In this document: positions 42,639-52,319 of the stretch, piece after piece | Position numbering within the stretch: the stretch's first letter is position 1 | How the letters are laid out: every line of letters starts with the position of its first letter | From: Nonomuraea sp. SYSU D8015 | GTDB lineage: Bacteria; Actinomycetota; Actinomycetes; Streptosporangiales; Streptosporangiaceae | Assembly: GCF_008065375.1 (NCBI RefSeq) | Contig: NZ_VJYI01000002.1 | Location: forward strand, 124,001-188,000 | DNA: 64,000 nt | Direction of reading: 5' to 3' | Position numbers and translations under genes: made by a program | The notes under the pieces: model-generated | The model's database searches: none | What the model was told of the DNA's origin: nothing | The model's input: only the letters and a program-made list of their open reading frames with translations

Positions 42639-43986
42639 TCCGATCGGCCTGGGCGGCCCGCAACAGGGCGCCTGCCGCGCCGACCAGGACGAACGCCAGC
42701 CCGGTCGCGGTCGCGAACGAGATCAGGTCGAAGGTGAACGACCCGACGAGCGGCACGACCAGGCAGGCGGCGAGAGTGAGGCCGAGATCGCGGACGCCCG
42801 GGTCGGCGCTGAGGTATCTGGACTTGAGCGCCGAGTAGAAGGCCACCACGAACAGCGCGGCGAAGGTCACCACGCCGACCAGCCCGGTCTCCACCATGGA
42901 CAGGATGTACTGGTTGTCGAAGATCTGATGCTTGGGCGCGTACCAGGTGCCGGGCCCGCGGCCGAGCCAGAAGTGCTGGGCGATCTCTCGGGTGGCGACC
43001 GCGTAGTCGTGCGTCCTGTACTGGATGCTGGGGTCGTGCCCCAGGTTGACGAACAGCCCGAAAATGGCGTTGATCAGGCCGGGCGCGACCACCCTGATGA
43101 CCACCAGGAACACCGCGGCCACGATCAGCGCCTGCACGCGGCGCCGTCCCGGCCACCCCGCGAACAACACCAGGCCGACCATCGCCAGGCTCAGCATGGC
43201 CGAGCGCGAGACCGAGAACATCAGCCCGAGCCCCACCAGCAGCGTGCACACCCACCAGCGCAGCGCGGGCTCGCCCCGCATGCGGGCCTTCGTGGCCAGG
43301 TGCACGCCCAGCGGAAGGATCATGGCGCAGGTGACGCCGAACTCGATGGGGTGCCCTGTGGTGGCGGCCACCCTGCGCAACTCCCCGCGCTCCAGGACGA
43401 AGACGGCATCGTCGCTGGTGTAACGGAGGATCGGCAGCTCCAGGTACCGCGTCAGGTCGAGGGCGAACAGGAACTGGAACGCTCCGATCACCCCGATCAC
43501 CGCTCCGCAGACCACGATCGTCTTGAGCAGGAAGTCCAGGCGGCGGAACCCGCGGACCCCGTCGCAGACCGTGAGCCCGATGCCGACCGAGGCGATCATC
43601 AGCACGAAGGCGTGGTCGGCCATGTCCAGCTCGTCGGCTTCGAGGTAACCGGCGGTGGCGAAGCCGTAGGTGGCCACCATGGCGGTGAAATAGGCGAACA
43701 ACGCCGTGCGTACGGGCGTGCGTCCTTTGGCCGCCCCCAGCGTGAGGGTGAGCTGCGCCAGCAGCCAGAGCAACGCCGCGCCCAGGCTCACCACATTGGC
43801 CGGGGTGAGCGAGAGCGGCAGCAGCCTGAGCACCAGTTGCGCCGGAACGATCAGCAGCGCCACGGTGAAGACGGCCGCGATCGTCGCGCCGTCCACGCGA
43901 CCCGGCAAGGGCGGAGCGCCGGGCAGGACGCCGGGCGAGATGCTCCGTGAGGCGCCGGACGCGACGCCGGGCGGGTTGGCGGCCAC
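42574..43986 (-). CDS. O-antigen ligase/Wzy-type polymerase
   Basis: 470 residues with about 11 membrane helices and a long extracytoplasmic loop near residues 330-370 (GHDPSIQYRTHDYAVATREI then FWLGRGPGTWYAP), the Wzy_C/O-antigen ligase signature. Would polymerise lipid-linked repeat units outside the membrane. Three bases separate it from the Wzz-like gene upstream, consistent with joint control of chain length. Confidence 0.88.
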   Translation of the reverse strand: MAANPPGVASGASRSISPGVLPGAPPLPGRVDGATIAAVFTVALLIVPAQLVLRLLPLSLTPANVVSLGAALLWLLAQLTLTLGAAKGRTPVRTALFAYFTAMVATYGFATAGYLEADELDMADHAFVLMIASVGIGLTVCDGVRGFRRLDFLLKTIVVCGAVIGVIGAFQFLFALDLTRYLELPILRYTSDDAVFVLERGELRRVAATTGHPIEFGVTCAMILPLGVHLATKARMRGEPALRWWVCTLLVGLGLMFSVSRSAMLSLAMVGLVLFAGWPGRRRVQALIVAAVFLVVIRVVAPGLINAIFGLFVNLGHDPSIQYRTHDYAVATREIAQHFWLGRGPGTWYAPKHQIFDNQYILSMVETGLVGVVTFAALFVVAFYSALKSRYLSADPGVRDLGLTLAACLVVPLVGSFTFDLISFATATGLAFVLVGAAGALLRAAQADRITPRPADGAARPTSQPPGRAR

Positions 43987-43989
43987 CGG

Positions 43990-44724
43990 TTACGACCCCT
44001 GCTCCACCGTGGCCAGCTCCTCGGGCATCGGCTCGGCGTCCCGCGGCCGCCCGCGCTCTGCCCTGCGCGCCCGGTAGGCCCGCAGCGGGCCCGCGAGGTT
44101 GTCGGCGACGAAGGCGGCGCACAGCGCGCCGATCGTCCCCAGGCCGAGCGCGGCCGCCGCCGCGCGCGACTTCCCGCCGCGCTGCGGCATCGGCTTGCTC
44201 GGCGGCACGGCCTCTCTGATCGTGATGTACGTCTCGGCAGGCGCCTGCACCTGACGCTGGCGCAGGTCCAGCTCCTGCTCGATCCGGTCGATGACCTTCA
44301 GCGCGATGGCGGTGGCCGCCTCGGGCCGCGTGCTCTCACCCTCGACGAACACCAGCGGGCCCGTGGCCAGGGACTCCAGGTTGTTGGTGCCGTTGGTGAC
44401 CGCGTAGGCCGGGTCGCCGTCGACCTCGACGCCCATCTCGGCCACCATGTCGGGCGTGCTCATGGCGTTGATCAGCATCGAGGCCGCCACGCTCAGCCCG
44501 TGGTCGAAGTTCAGCAGCGGATTCACCCTGCTGATGGGCGCCTTCGGGTCGCCCGGCTTGACCCCGCCGCTGGTGGGTGTGGTCAGGACGAGCACCGCCG
44601 ACGTGGTGTACGTGGTCGGGATCGTGGAGTAGGCGACGAACGCCCCGCCCACGGCCAGCAGGAAGGCCGGCACCACGACGTACCACCGCCGGATCAGGAC
44701 GAGAACGGTCCCCCAGAAATCCAC
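43990..44724 (-). CDS. Wzz-like polysaccharide chain-length protein
   Basis: 244 residues from GTG 44724 (SD GGAGGG); ATG 44751 would add nine residues. Two membrane helices (VVVPAFLLAVGGAFVAYST and AAAALGLGTIGALCAAFVAD) flank an extracytoplasmic helical domain, with the proline before the second helix typical of Wzz/PCP proteins (VPPSKPMPQ). No C-terminal tyrosine kinase domain. Paired with the polymerase. Confidence 0.82.
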   Translation of the reverse strand: MDFWGTVLVLIRRWYVVVPAFLLAVGGAFVAYSTIPTTYTTSAVLVLTTPTSGGVKPGDPKAPISRVNPLLNFDHGLSVAASMLINAMSTPDMVAEMGVEVDGDPAYAVTNGTNNLESLATGPLVFVEGESTRPEAATAIALKVIDRIEQELDLRQRQVQAPAETYITIREAVPPSKPMPQRGGKSRAAAAALGLGTIGALCAAFVADNLAGPLRAYRARRAERGRPRDAEPMPEELATVEQGS

Positions 44725-44868
44725 GCGCCCTCCACCTTTTGCCCACCTCATACATGTCGCGCGGACGGGGGTGGAGCGTTACACAAATGCCTGTAACACC
44801 ACCCAGACCATGACGATAAGGAGGCAGAAGGCGCATCTCGCCGCGCGGGGGAACTGGAGATCATCTTC

Positions 44869-45741
44869 ATGAGTTCTTTGGCCGTCGTCACGCCCACGTA
44901 CGGACCCGACGCCGAACTCTTCGCCCACCTGCACCGCTCCGTGCTGGAGTTCACCTCCGACGACACCGTGCACCACGTGGTCGTGCCGCCGTCGGACCGC
45001 GCGTTGTTCGCCGGCTACGCGGGGCCGCGGTGCCGGCTCTGGACCTACCCGGAGATCCTGCCGCGGCGCGTCTTCCGGCTGCCGGGCGTGGCGATGTGGG
45101 TCAACGCGCTGCGCCCGTGGCCGCCGCTGCGTGGCTGGATCATGCAGCAGGCCGCGAAGATGGCCGTCACGGCGCGGCTGGACGCGAAGGTGGTCCTGGT
45201 GGCCGACTCCGACGTGGTCCTGGTCCGCCCGGTCTCCCCTGACCTGTTCGTCCGAGACGGCCGGGTGTGCCTGTACCGGCTCGACGACGGCGTGCACGAG
45301 GGCATGCCCGACCACGTCACCTGGCACACGGTCGCCCGCGAGCTGCTCGGCCTGCCCGCGTCGGCCACGCTGCCGCTGCCGGACTACGTCAGCTCGCTGG
45401 CGTGCTGGGATCCGGCCGTCGTCAGGGGCATGCGGCAGCGGATCGCCGAGGTCACCGGCCGTCCCTGGCTCGATGCCTTCACCTCTTACCTGCAGGTCTC
45501 GGAGTTCATCTGCTACGGCGTGTACGTGGACGAGCTGCTGGAGACCCCGGCCCCGATCAACAACACGCTCTGCCATTTCATGTGGGACACCACCCCGCTG
45601 GACCAGGCCGGCGCCCTCGCCTTCGCCGACCGTCTGCCGCCCGAGGCCGTGGGCATGATGATCTCCGCCAAGTCCCGCACCCCGATGGCGGCCAGGACGG
45701 CCGCCATCCGCCGCTGCGCTCAGGTGGTGGAGTCCGGCTGA
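44869..45741 (+). CDS. DUF6492-type putative glycosyltransferase
   Basis: 290 residues. GT-A-like: LAVVTPTYGPDAELFAHL at the N-terminus and the DxD-like VVLVADSDVVLVRP in the middle; then WHTVARELLGLP and TSYLQVSEFICYGVYVDELL. I recognise the DUF6492 pattern, found in polysaccharide clusters and assumed to be glycosyltransferases. Divergent from the Wzz-like gene; the 144-base gap should hold both promoters. Its 3' end overlaps the second Wzz gene by 22 bases. Confidence 0.75.
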   Translation: MSSLAVVTPTYGPDAELFAHLHRSVLEFTSDDTVHHVVVPPSDRALFAGYAGPRCRLWTYPEILPRRVFRLPGVAMWVNALRPWPPLRGWIMQQAAKMAVTARLDAKVVLVADSDVVLVRPVSPDLFVRDGRVCLYRLDDGVHEGMPDHVTWHTVARELLGLPASATLPLPDYVSSLACWDPAVVRGMRQRIAEVTGRPWLDAFTSYLQVSEFICYGVYVDELLETPAPINNTLCHFMWDTTPLDQAGALAFADRLPPEAVGMMISAKSRTPMAARTAAIRRCAQVVESG

Positions 45742-46691
45742 TCGTCCTCCGGTTTGATCGCCGGGAAGGTCTGGGTGTCCGCGTCCCCCAGCTCAGCCGT
45801 GTCGGGCGCGAACTCCGTGAGAGCGCCCACCTGCGGCTTTGAGCCGTTGCCCACGACCGCCTCGGCCGGCTCTTCGGCGGGCTTGCGCACCGGTCCGTGC
45901 CCGAACTTGACGAGACTTCCCTCCATGGGGTCCGCGAAGGCGTCGGGCGCGACCTCCATGACCAGCGCCGGCTCGGCCGCGCGTTCCGGTGTCGCCTCCG
46001 CCTCGGGCTCGGGCGCGTTCTCCGGCTCGGCGGAGCCACCGCGAGACTGCCGTAGCCGCTGGTAACCGTAGGCCAGCCCGAACCCGGCGACCAGTGCGGA
46101 CAGCCCACCGCCCGCCGCGGCCATCAGCTTGCCCTGGATCTCGGGCTTGGGCACGGAGGCAGGCATCACGTCGAGGATGCCGATGTGCGTGCTGATGGGC
46201 GCTCCCAGAGCCGTCTGCCAGTTGGCCAGCTCCACCCGCACCCGGCGCTGCGCCTTGGCCATGACGTCCCGGACCACGTCGGCGGAGGTGCTCTCCACCT
46301 CCAGATAGATGAAGGGCCCGTTGGTGCTGATGCTCAGCAGGTCGGGATTGGTACGGCCGTCGTTGATCGTCAGCGTCGTGGGCCCGTCCTCGGTCACGCC
46401 GAGTTCGGCGGCCACGTCTTCGGTGTTCGTGGACAGGATGAGAATGCCCGCCGTGGTCCGCAGCGCGTCGCTGAACTGCAGCAGCGGGTTGGTGAGCCCG
46501 GGTTTGCGCTGCGGCTCGGTCTCCAGCGTTCCGCCGGTGGCCGGCACGGTGAGAACCATGGACGCCGTGGACACGTAGCTGCTCGGCATCAGGAAATATC
46601 CCGCCAGAGCGAGCCCGATCGTGGCCAATGCGATGGGCGGTCCGACGAGCTTTTTCCTGGCCAGACCGAAAATAGTCTTCCAGAAACGCAC
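45720..46691 (-). CDS. Second Wzz-like protein with acidic cytoplasmic tail
   Basis: 323 residues: membrane helices at about 15-35 (VGPPIALATIGLALAGYFLM) and about 190-210 (LMAAAGGGLSALVAGFGLAYG), an extracytoplasmic domain clearly homologous to the Wzz-like protein at 43990 (NPLLQFSDALRTTAGILI against NPLLNFDHGLSVAASMLI), and a 110-residue Pro/Glu/Ala-rich tail instead of a kinase domain. Probably sets chain length or couples export of the same polymer. Confidence 0.82.
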   Translation of the reverse strand: MRFWKTIFGLARKKLVGPPIALATIGLALAGYFLMPSSYVSTASMVLTVPATGGTLETEPQRKPGLTNPLLQFSDALRTTAGILILSTNTEDVAAELGVTEDGPTTLTINDGRTNPDLLSISTNGPFIYLEVESTSADVVRDVMAKAQRRVRVELANWQTALGAPISTHIGILDVMPASVPKPEIQGKLMAAAGGGLSALVAGFGLAYGYQRLRQSRGGSAEPENAPEPEAEATPERAAEPALVMEVAPDAFADPMEGSLVKFGHGPVRKPAEEPAEAVVGNGSKPQVGALTEFAPDTAELGDADTQTFPAIKPEDDQPDSTT

Positions 46692-46755
46692 TATATTCCG
46701 CCCCCGTCAGCGTTGTACCGGTACAAACAGGAAATCGCGCTGATCATTGGACTTG

Positions 46756-47631
46756 TTACACCAGGCGGGCCATGGACAAAAGCTTGCGGCTCCGGTGCGC
46801 CACCGTACGACGCTGGCGACGCGCGTACATGCGCAGCACGGCGCTCCGCGCCCGGCGGCGCTGGGCCGGCGTCAGCTCCGCGTCCGCCACCCACCGCAGC
46901 AGCTCGCGCAGCTGCAGCGTGTTGGCCATGCGGGCCTGCCAGGACGGCACATCGAGCCTGCGGGCCACGCCGGCGATCCGCTCGATCCGCGTGTTGCGGT
47001 GCGCCAGCACCTCGGGCACGTGCGCCCATGGCCCGGCCAGCGCCAGCTTGGCCGCATAGATCTCGTCCTCGCGCAGCATGTTCCGTCGCGGGATCTCGGT
47101 CGCGGGGCCGCGCCGCAGCAGGCCGTAGAGCGGGTCCATCAGCAGCGGGCTCTCGTTGAGCAGCCGCAGCATCTCGCCGAAGCGCTCGACCGGATCGTCC
47201 GAGCCCAGACCCGTGCCCTCGTACGCGCTGGTCCTGGTCACCCCGTCCGGCCCGGTGTAGGCGACCTGGGTGGTGACCAGGATGATCCGTTCGTCGGCCG
47301 CGAAGGCCGCCATGGCCCGCGAGAGGCAGGCCGGGTCCAGACGGTCGTCATCGCCGATCCAGCGCACGAACGCGCCGCGGGAGATCCGCGCGGCGTGCAT
47401 GAAGTTGTTGAGCAGGCCGACGTTGTGCGGGTGCCGGTGGTAGACGATCCTGCGGTCGCCGGCCGCCAGGTCTCTGCACAGCTCCTCGGTGCCGTCCGTG
47501 GAGGCGTTGTCCGAGATGATCAGTTCCAGGTGCCCGTAGTCCTGCGCGAGCACCGATCGGACCACGGGCTCCAGCCGGTCGGCGCCGTTGCGTACCGGCA
47601 GGGCGATCGACACCAGTTCAGACTCGGCCAT
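46756..47631 (-). CDS. Glycosyltransferase family 2
   Basis: 291 residues from ATG 47631, chosen for the SD GGGAGGG; ATG 47643 is in frame. Signature VSIALPVRNGADRLEPVVRS, IISDNASTDGT, and WIGDDDRLDPACL (DxD). The C-terminus is basic and helical (RKLLSMARLV). The start lies inside the end of the flippase gene (14-base overlap), so the two are coupled. Last gene of the minus-strand operon that starts at 54954. Confidence 0.9.
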   Translation of the reverse strand: MAESELVSIALPVRNGADRLEPVVRSVLAQDYGHLELIISDNASTDGTEELCRDLAAGDRRIVYHRHPHNVGLLNNFMHAARISRGAFVRWIGDDDRLDPACLSRAMAAFAADERIILVTTQVAYTGPDGVTRTSAYEGTGLGSDDPVERFGEMLRLLNESPLLMDPLYGLLRRGPATEIPRRNMLREDEIYAAKLALAGPWAHVPEVLAHRNTRIERIAGVARRLDVPSWQARMANTLQLRELLRWVADAELTPAQRRRARSAVLRMYARRQRRTVAHRSRKLLSMARLV

Positions 47632-49069
47632 GAGCCCTCCCACCCATCAGTCGTCTCAGTGCCACCGGCGGCGTGGCGAACAGCGCGAACACGAGCAGAC
47701 CCGAACCGCCGACGGCGAGGAGCTCGAGCAGCGGATCGCCCTCGAACGCTCCGGTGAACAGCACCATGAACAGTCCGGCCGCCACCGTCGCCAGCGCGGG
47801 ACGCACGAGTCCGGGGATCACCGGCTTGATCCGCACGCCCTGCCGGTGCAGCAGCAGGATGCTCAGGGGCAGCGCGACGAAGACGGCCACGGCCGCGTGG
47901 CCGATGGCCGCGCCCCGGATGCCGCCGAAGTGCGCCCCGGCCATGAGCGCGGGCAACAGCGTGACCGCCCAGCCGAGGTTGAGCCAGACCGTGCTCTTGG
48001 TCGCGCCGATGGAGATGAGAATGTCCGTGACCAGGAAGGACGTGACCATGCGCACGACCATGAGGACGGCCAGGAAGCGCAGCACTCCCGCCGCCGCGTC
48101 CCAGCGGGGCTCGTAGAGGAAGGCGACGAGCGGGTGCGCGAGCGTGGCCATGACCAGCGCCGCCGGCATCACGAAGGTCACGAGCAGCGGAACGGATCGC
48201 CGCACGCCTTCCGACAGCGAGTCGCCGTCCTCGGCCAGGCGCGAGAAGCTGGGCAGGGAGACGTAGCGCAGCGCCGTGCCGATCAGCCCGGGCACCCAGC
48301 TCGAGACGTTGAAAGCGAGCAGGTAGTAGCCGAGCTGCTCCTTGCCGAGTATCGCGCCCACGACGATGAAACTGGAGTTCATCAGCACGGCCTCCAGGCC
48401 GAAGCCGGCGGCGGACGGCAGGCCGAAGCGCAGCAGCCGCCCGGCGACGGCCCGGTCGTAGCCGAACTCGAAGGGCATCTTGGCCAGGGCGAGCACGATG
48501 GCGCCCGTGGCGACCGCCGCGGCCACCTGTCCCCACGCGAAGCTGTAGGCGCCCGCGCCGCCCGCGGCCAGCGAGATGGCCAGGGTGGCGTTGACGGCGA
48601 AGCCCGCGAGGTTGGCGATGGCCAGCTTGTCCTGCGCGAATTCGCGCATCAGCGCGGCGCTGCGTACCGCGGTCACGGCCTCGACGAGGATGACCGCCGT
48701 GAGCAGCCGCACCACCCCGGTCGCCTCCTCGCTGCCGGCCAGGGCGGAGAAATAGGGTGCTCCCACCCAGAACACCGCGTAGAGGCCGGTGGCGAAGCCG
48801 AACGCGAGCACCGTGGCGGTGGGCGAGATCTCCTCGAGCCTGCCTCGCCACTGGATGACGGCGGCCATGACGCCCGCGTCCTTGACGACCATGACGAACT
48901 GCGTCGCCGCCAGGGCGACCGCGTATATGCCGAAGTCCTCGGGCGCGAGGAGGCGCGCGAGGACCAGACTCATCACGAAGGAGGCCGCCTTGGTCACGGT
49001 GTTCCCGAGGAGGCTCCATCGCAGTCCACGGCCGGCCTTGCGGCCGATGGATTCGACGTTGTCGTTCAT
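47618..49069 (-). CDS. Wzx-type polysaccharide flippase
   Basis: 483 residues, 12-14 membrane helices, MATE/MOP superfamily: VLARLLAPEDFGIYAVALAA is the RfbX/Wzx signature near the N-terminus. Would flip undecaprenyl-linked repeat units across the membrane. ATG 49069 follows GGCGGG; the frame is open to 49174 but that part is not family-like. Begins ten bases after the duplicated cysteine protein gene. Confidence 0.9.
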   Translation of the reverse strand: MNDNVESIGRKAGRGLRWSLLGNTVTKAASFVMSLVLARLLAPEDFGIYAVALAATQFVMVVKDAGVMAAVIQWRGRLEEISPTATVLAFGFATGLYAVFWVGAPYFSALAGSEEATGVVRLLTAVILVEAVTAVRSAALMREFAQDKLAIANLAGFAVNATLAISLAAGGAGAYSFAWGQVAAAVATGAIVLALAKMPFEFGYDRAVAGRLLRFGLPSAAGFGLEAVLMNSSFIVVGAILGKEQLGYYLLAFNVSSWVPGLIGTALRYVSLPSFSRLAEDGDSLSEGVRRSVPLLVTFVMPAALVMATLAHPLVAFLYEPRWDAAAGVLRFLAVLMVVRMVTSFLVTDILISIGATKSTVWLNLGWAVTLLPALMAGAHFGGIRGAAIGHAAVAVFVALPLSILLLHRQGVRIKPVIPGLVRPALATVAAGLFMVLFTGAFEGDPLLELLAVGGSGLLVFALFATPPVALRRLMGGRAHGRV

Positions 49070-49079
49070 TCCCGCCTTT

Positions 49080-50036
49080 TCATACGACCCGTTCCAGCCA
49101 GATCTCCCGCCAGAACGGCACGAACTCGCGTGGGCAGTTGAGGCTGTGCACCCCCTCGCAGACGACCTCCTCAAGCACGATGCACGGGTTCTTCATGTGG
49201 AGCATCCGCCCGGTCTTCTCGTCGATGCACCTCTCGACCCTGGCCTGCACCCGCGCCGTCTTCCCGCAGTAGCGCGCCATCTCCTCCTCGAAGCCCATGC
49301 CGCGGTTGAGCAGGTCGGCGTTGAGCGTGCCGAGGATCTCCTCCTTGGGCCTGACCCTCACCAGCTCGCCCGGGCGCAGGTCGAGGTTCTGCGCGGGCGT
49401 CGTTCCCGCCACGCGGCCCTTGAGGAAGCCCCACGGCAGCCCGTCCTTGAGCCACAGCCACCGGGGCAGCACGCGCTTGGACAGGTGCTGCAGCCGGTTG
49501 AACAGCCCGATGGCGATGCCCTGCAGGGTCTTGAGCGGTCCCGCGTTGCCTGAGCGCACGTCCGTGACGTATTGCGTGACGTCCTTGAAGGGCAGGCAGG
49601 CCGGCGCCGCCCGCAGCAGCTCGGTGGCCTGGCAGGAGAAACGTTCCTCGCCGCCCTCCCCCGGTGGCTTGCGCGTGTTGGCCTCGAGGAGCGGCAGCAG
49701 CCGCTCGCCCTGGCGGGCCGGTGCGGGCGCCGCGTCCGGGCGCTTGATCCAGGCTTCCTTCCAGTACATGGAGCAGGCCGTCTGGCAGCCGCCGTGGGCG
49801 GACCCGTCACAGCGGGCGCCCGTCAGGTGGACGGCGCGCTCCATCTTGCGCAGCCCGGTGCGCGTCTGGGTGTCGCACAGTTTGTGCGCCACTTTGTGCA
49901 CGGTGATCCGCCGGCCGCAGTAGGCCAGCATTTCGGGCATGAACGGGAGCCCGTCGAGCTCGCCCCGCTCGTCCAGCGTGGCGCGGATCTCGGCTTCCGT
50001 ACGTACTTCCACCAGGTCTCCGACCCTGAAGTGCAT
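49080..50036 (-). CDS. Internally duplicated cysteine-containing protein of unknown function
   Basis: 318 residues. The two ends are copies of one module: residues 1-105 (VGDLVEVRTEAEIRATLDE, MLAYCGRRITVHKVAHKLCD, AVHLTGARCDGSAHGGCQTA, YWKEAWIKR) and residues about 225-318 (PGELVRVRPKEEILGTLNAD, MARYCGKTARVQARVERCID, NPCIVLEEVVCEGVHSLNCP, FWREIWLERV). Each has an SH3-like barrel start and four or five conserved cysteines, suggesting a metal or Fe-S site. The middle (about 110-220) carries CQATELL and a basic helix. It shares one base with the DUF4910 gene stop (TGATG). No function known to me. Confidence 0.75.
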   Translation of the reverse strand: MHFRVGDLVEVRTEAEIRATLDERGELDGLPFMPEMLAYCGRRITVHKVAHKLCDTQTRTGLRKMERAVHLTGARCDGSAHGGCQTACSMYWKEAWIKRPDAAPAPARQGERLLPLLEANTRKPPGEGGEERFSCQATELLRAAPACLPFKDVTQYVTDVRSGNAGPLKTLQGIAIGLFNRLQHLSKRVLPRWLWLKDGLPWGFLKGRVAGTTPAQNLDLRPGELVRVRPKEEILGTLNADLLNRGMGFEEEMARYCGKTARVQARVERCIDEKTGRMLHMKNPCIVLEEVVCEGVHSLNCPREFVPFWREIWLERVV

Positions 50037-51298
50037 CACGCCAGCTCCTTCACCAGTCCGGCATCCTGCAGTGCCCTGGCCGCCTCCTCCACGGCCGTGA
50101 ACGGGAGTTCCGCGCGCTGGGCGATGTCGAGCAGGCTGTGCTCCCCGTCGGACAGGTTCAACACCCATAACATCGCCATCTGCGCCTGTTTCGTGTCGCT
50201 CCGCCCGCCGAGTGAGCCGTACAGGCCGCGCCGGCCGAGTTGCGGCTCCCCGTAGGGGCTGAGGTTGAGCAAGGTGCGATCGCCCTCCAGCACCCTGGTG
50301 GCCTGCCAGAGGGTCTCCAGCGTGTCGGCCAGGGCGGCAGAGGTGACGAAATCCGGGTTGTCCCCTGAGGTGTGATATTCCGGATATCCGGCGTACGGCG
50401 TCCTGGTCAGGCTGCCGACCGGCAGGTTGAAGCCTGGCGAGCAGAACTGCCGCTCGTCGTAGCCGTACGGAGAGAAGTCCACGATCGTGTGCGGCCGGTC
50501 GCGCAGCACGAGGGCCATCGCCCGGTCGATGGGGGTGTCGCCGCGCCTGCTGCGCTTGTACGTCAGCGCGCCCCGATCGCCCGCGCAGGCCAGCGTGAGT
50601 CCGTGCTTGATCCGGCCAGTGCGCTCCCGGTTGCGCGCCAGCCACGTGATGGCCCCGATCGTGCCCGGCGCGAACAGGAACCGGTAGGTGTGGCGCGGCC
50701 TGTCCAGCCGCCCGGCCAGCGCGGTCGCCACGGCGATCCCCGCCAGGTTGTCGTTGGCCAGCGACGGATGGCAGACGTGGCAGGAGATGAGCACCTCGTC
50801 GTCGGTGCGCCCCGGCACCACGTGCTCGGCGTAGGTCAGGTGCCCGTCGGCCAGCGTCGAGTCGATCACCACCTCGTACGGCCCCTCGACCATCCCGTCG
50901 AGCGTGTTCTGGCTCAGGCAGAACCCCCACGTCTCGGCGTAGTACGAGGTCCGGTACGGCACCAGGTCCGGCTGCTCGGGCAGCGTGTGCAGATGCGGCC
51001 GCAGCTCCTCCAGCGTCATGGTGGCCGACACCGGCACGCTGTAGCCCACGACGTGCAGGTTCGAGCGCCGGAAGTCCACCACCCGCTCCCCGGACGGGTC
51101 CTTGACGTAGGCGTCGCGGATGTTCCACTCCTTGGGCACCGTCCAGTCGAGCACCGGGGTCCCGGTCGGCACCTCGTGGACCTCCAGCTCCAGGTGGTCG
51201 CCGACGACGTCCAGCGTGGCGCGCACGCCGTCGCCCGTGATGGAGCGGCACAGCGGGTAGAGCCGCTCCACCAGGGCGTGCATCTCCTCGCCGGTCAC
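50036..51298 (-). CDS. DUF4910/M28-like aminopeptidase-fold protein with winged-helix end
   Basis: 420 residues. Possible metal ligands: SCHVCHPSLANDNLAG (His and Asp), and EYHTSGDNPDFV (His, Asp), in the order of M28 zinc peptidases; the usual catalytic Glu pair is not evident to me. The last 70 residues (LLDIAQRAELPFTAVEEAAR) resemble a winged helix. Homologues sit in polysaccharide loci and may hydrolyse amide bonds on sugars instead of peptides; this is inference. GTG 51298 overlaps the epimerase stop as GTGA. Confidence 0.82.
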   Translation of the reverse strand: MTGEEMHALVERLYPLCRSITGDGVRATLDVVGDHLELEVHEVPTGTPVLDWTVPKEWNIRDAYVKDPSGERVVDFRRSNLHVVGYSVPVSATMTLEELRPHLHTLPEQPDLVPYRTSYYAETWGFCLSQNTLDGMVEGPYEVVIDSTLADGHLTYAEHVVPGRTDDEVLISCHVCHPSLANDNLAGIAVATALAGRLDRPRHTYRFLFAPGTIGAITWLARNRERTGRIKHGLTLACAGDRGALTYKRSRRGDTPIDRAMALVLRDRPHTIVDFSPYGYDERQFCSPGFNLPVGSLTRTPYAGYPEYHTSGDNPDFVTSAALADTLETLWQATRVLEGDRTLLNLSPYGEPQLGRRGLYGSLGGRSDTKQAQMAMLWVLNLSDGEHSLLDIAQRAELPFTAVEEAARALQDAGLVKELA

Positions 51299-52314
51299 GT
51301 CCGCAGGTCCTCGGCGACCGTGCCGGCCTCACGGCGGCCGGCCAGCCAGGCCAGCCTGGTGAACCGCTGCCGGAAGTCGTCCGCCGTCAGCCTGTGGCTC
51401 CGGTAGGCGTCGGCCAGCTCGACGACGCCCGCCTTGACCGTCCACCGGGCGTGGAAGCCGGGCAGCGCCTCGCGGATCCGCGTGAACGAGACCCGGTACG
51501 AGCGCGGGTCCGCGCCGGTCTCGCCGGTGATCACCAGCCGCGAGCCGGGCACCGCCTCCACGACGTGCTCGGCGATCTCGGCCACCGTCAGGTTGTTCTG
51601 CTCGCCGCCCACGTTGAACGCCTTGGCGTGCACGGCCTCGCGCGGCGCCGTGAGCGTGGCCAGGAAGGCGCCGGCGATGTCGGCCGCGTGCACAAGAGGC
51701 CGCCACGGGGTGCCGTCCGACAGCACGCGGACCTCCCCCGTCAGGTGGGCGTGCCCGACGAGGTTGTTGAGGACGATGTCGGCCCGCAGCCGCGGCGAGA
51801 AGCCGAACGCGGTCGCGTTGCGCAGGAACACCGGAGTGAAGTCGGCGTCGGCCAGCTCCAGCAGATCGTCCTCGACCCGGACCTTCGACTCGGCGTAGGG
51901 GGTCACGGGGCGCAGCGGGGCGTCCTCGTCGAGCAGGTCGTCGCCGCCGGCGGCGCCGTACACCGAGCACGTGGAGGCGTACAGGAAGCGGCGCACGCCC
52001 GCCTCGCGCGCCAGCCTGGCCAGCCGCACCGAGGCGTGGTGGTTGATGTCGTAGGTCAGCTCGGGCGCCAGCGCGCCCAGGGGGTCGTTGGAGAGCGCCG
52101 CCAGGTGGATCACCGCGTCGACGCCCTCCAGGTGCTCGGGCCCGACGTCACGCAGGTCGACGCGGTGGCCGGGCGGGTCGTCCGGCGCCGGGCCGAGCAC
52201 GCAGGCGGCGAACAGCCCGGAGTCCAGGCCGACCACCTCGTGGCCCGCCTCGGCCAGCACGGGGGCCATGACGGTGCCGAGATAGCCCTGGTGCCCGGTG
52301 AGCAAGACGCGCAT
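51295..52314 (-). CDS. NAD-dependent nucleotide-sugar epimerase (extended SDR)
   Basis: 339 residues. GHQGYLGTVMAPVL is the Rossmann start (GxxGxxG), STCSVYGAAG and PYAESK give the catalytic Ser/Tyr/Lys. Resembles the SDR proteins that accompany cytidylyltransferase-type sugar pathways (for example CDP-abequose/paratose synthases). The frame is open upstream over the neighbouring gene but the family start is ATG 52314. Gap of five bases after the PIG-L gene. Confidence 0.88.
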   Translation of the reverse strand: MRVLLTGHQGYLGTVMAPVLAEAGHEVVGLDSGLFAACVLGPAPDDPPGHRVDLRDVGPEHLEGVDAVIHLAALSNDPLGALAPELTYDINHHASVRLARLAREAGVRRFLYASTCSVYGAAGGDDLLDEDAPLRPVTPYAESKVRVEDDLLELADADFTPVFLRNATAFGFSPRLRADIVLNNLVGHAHLTGEVRVLSDGTPWRPLVHAADIAGAFLATLTAPREAVHAKAFNVGGEQNNLTVAEIAEHVVEAVPGSRLVITGETGADPRSYRVSFTRIREALPGFHARWTVKAGVVELADAYRSHRLTADDFRQRFTRLAWLAGRREAGTVAEDLRT

Positions 52315-52319
52315 GTCGA

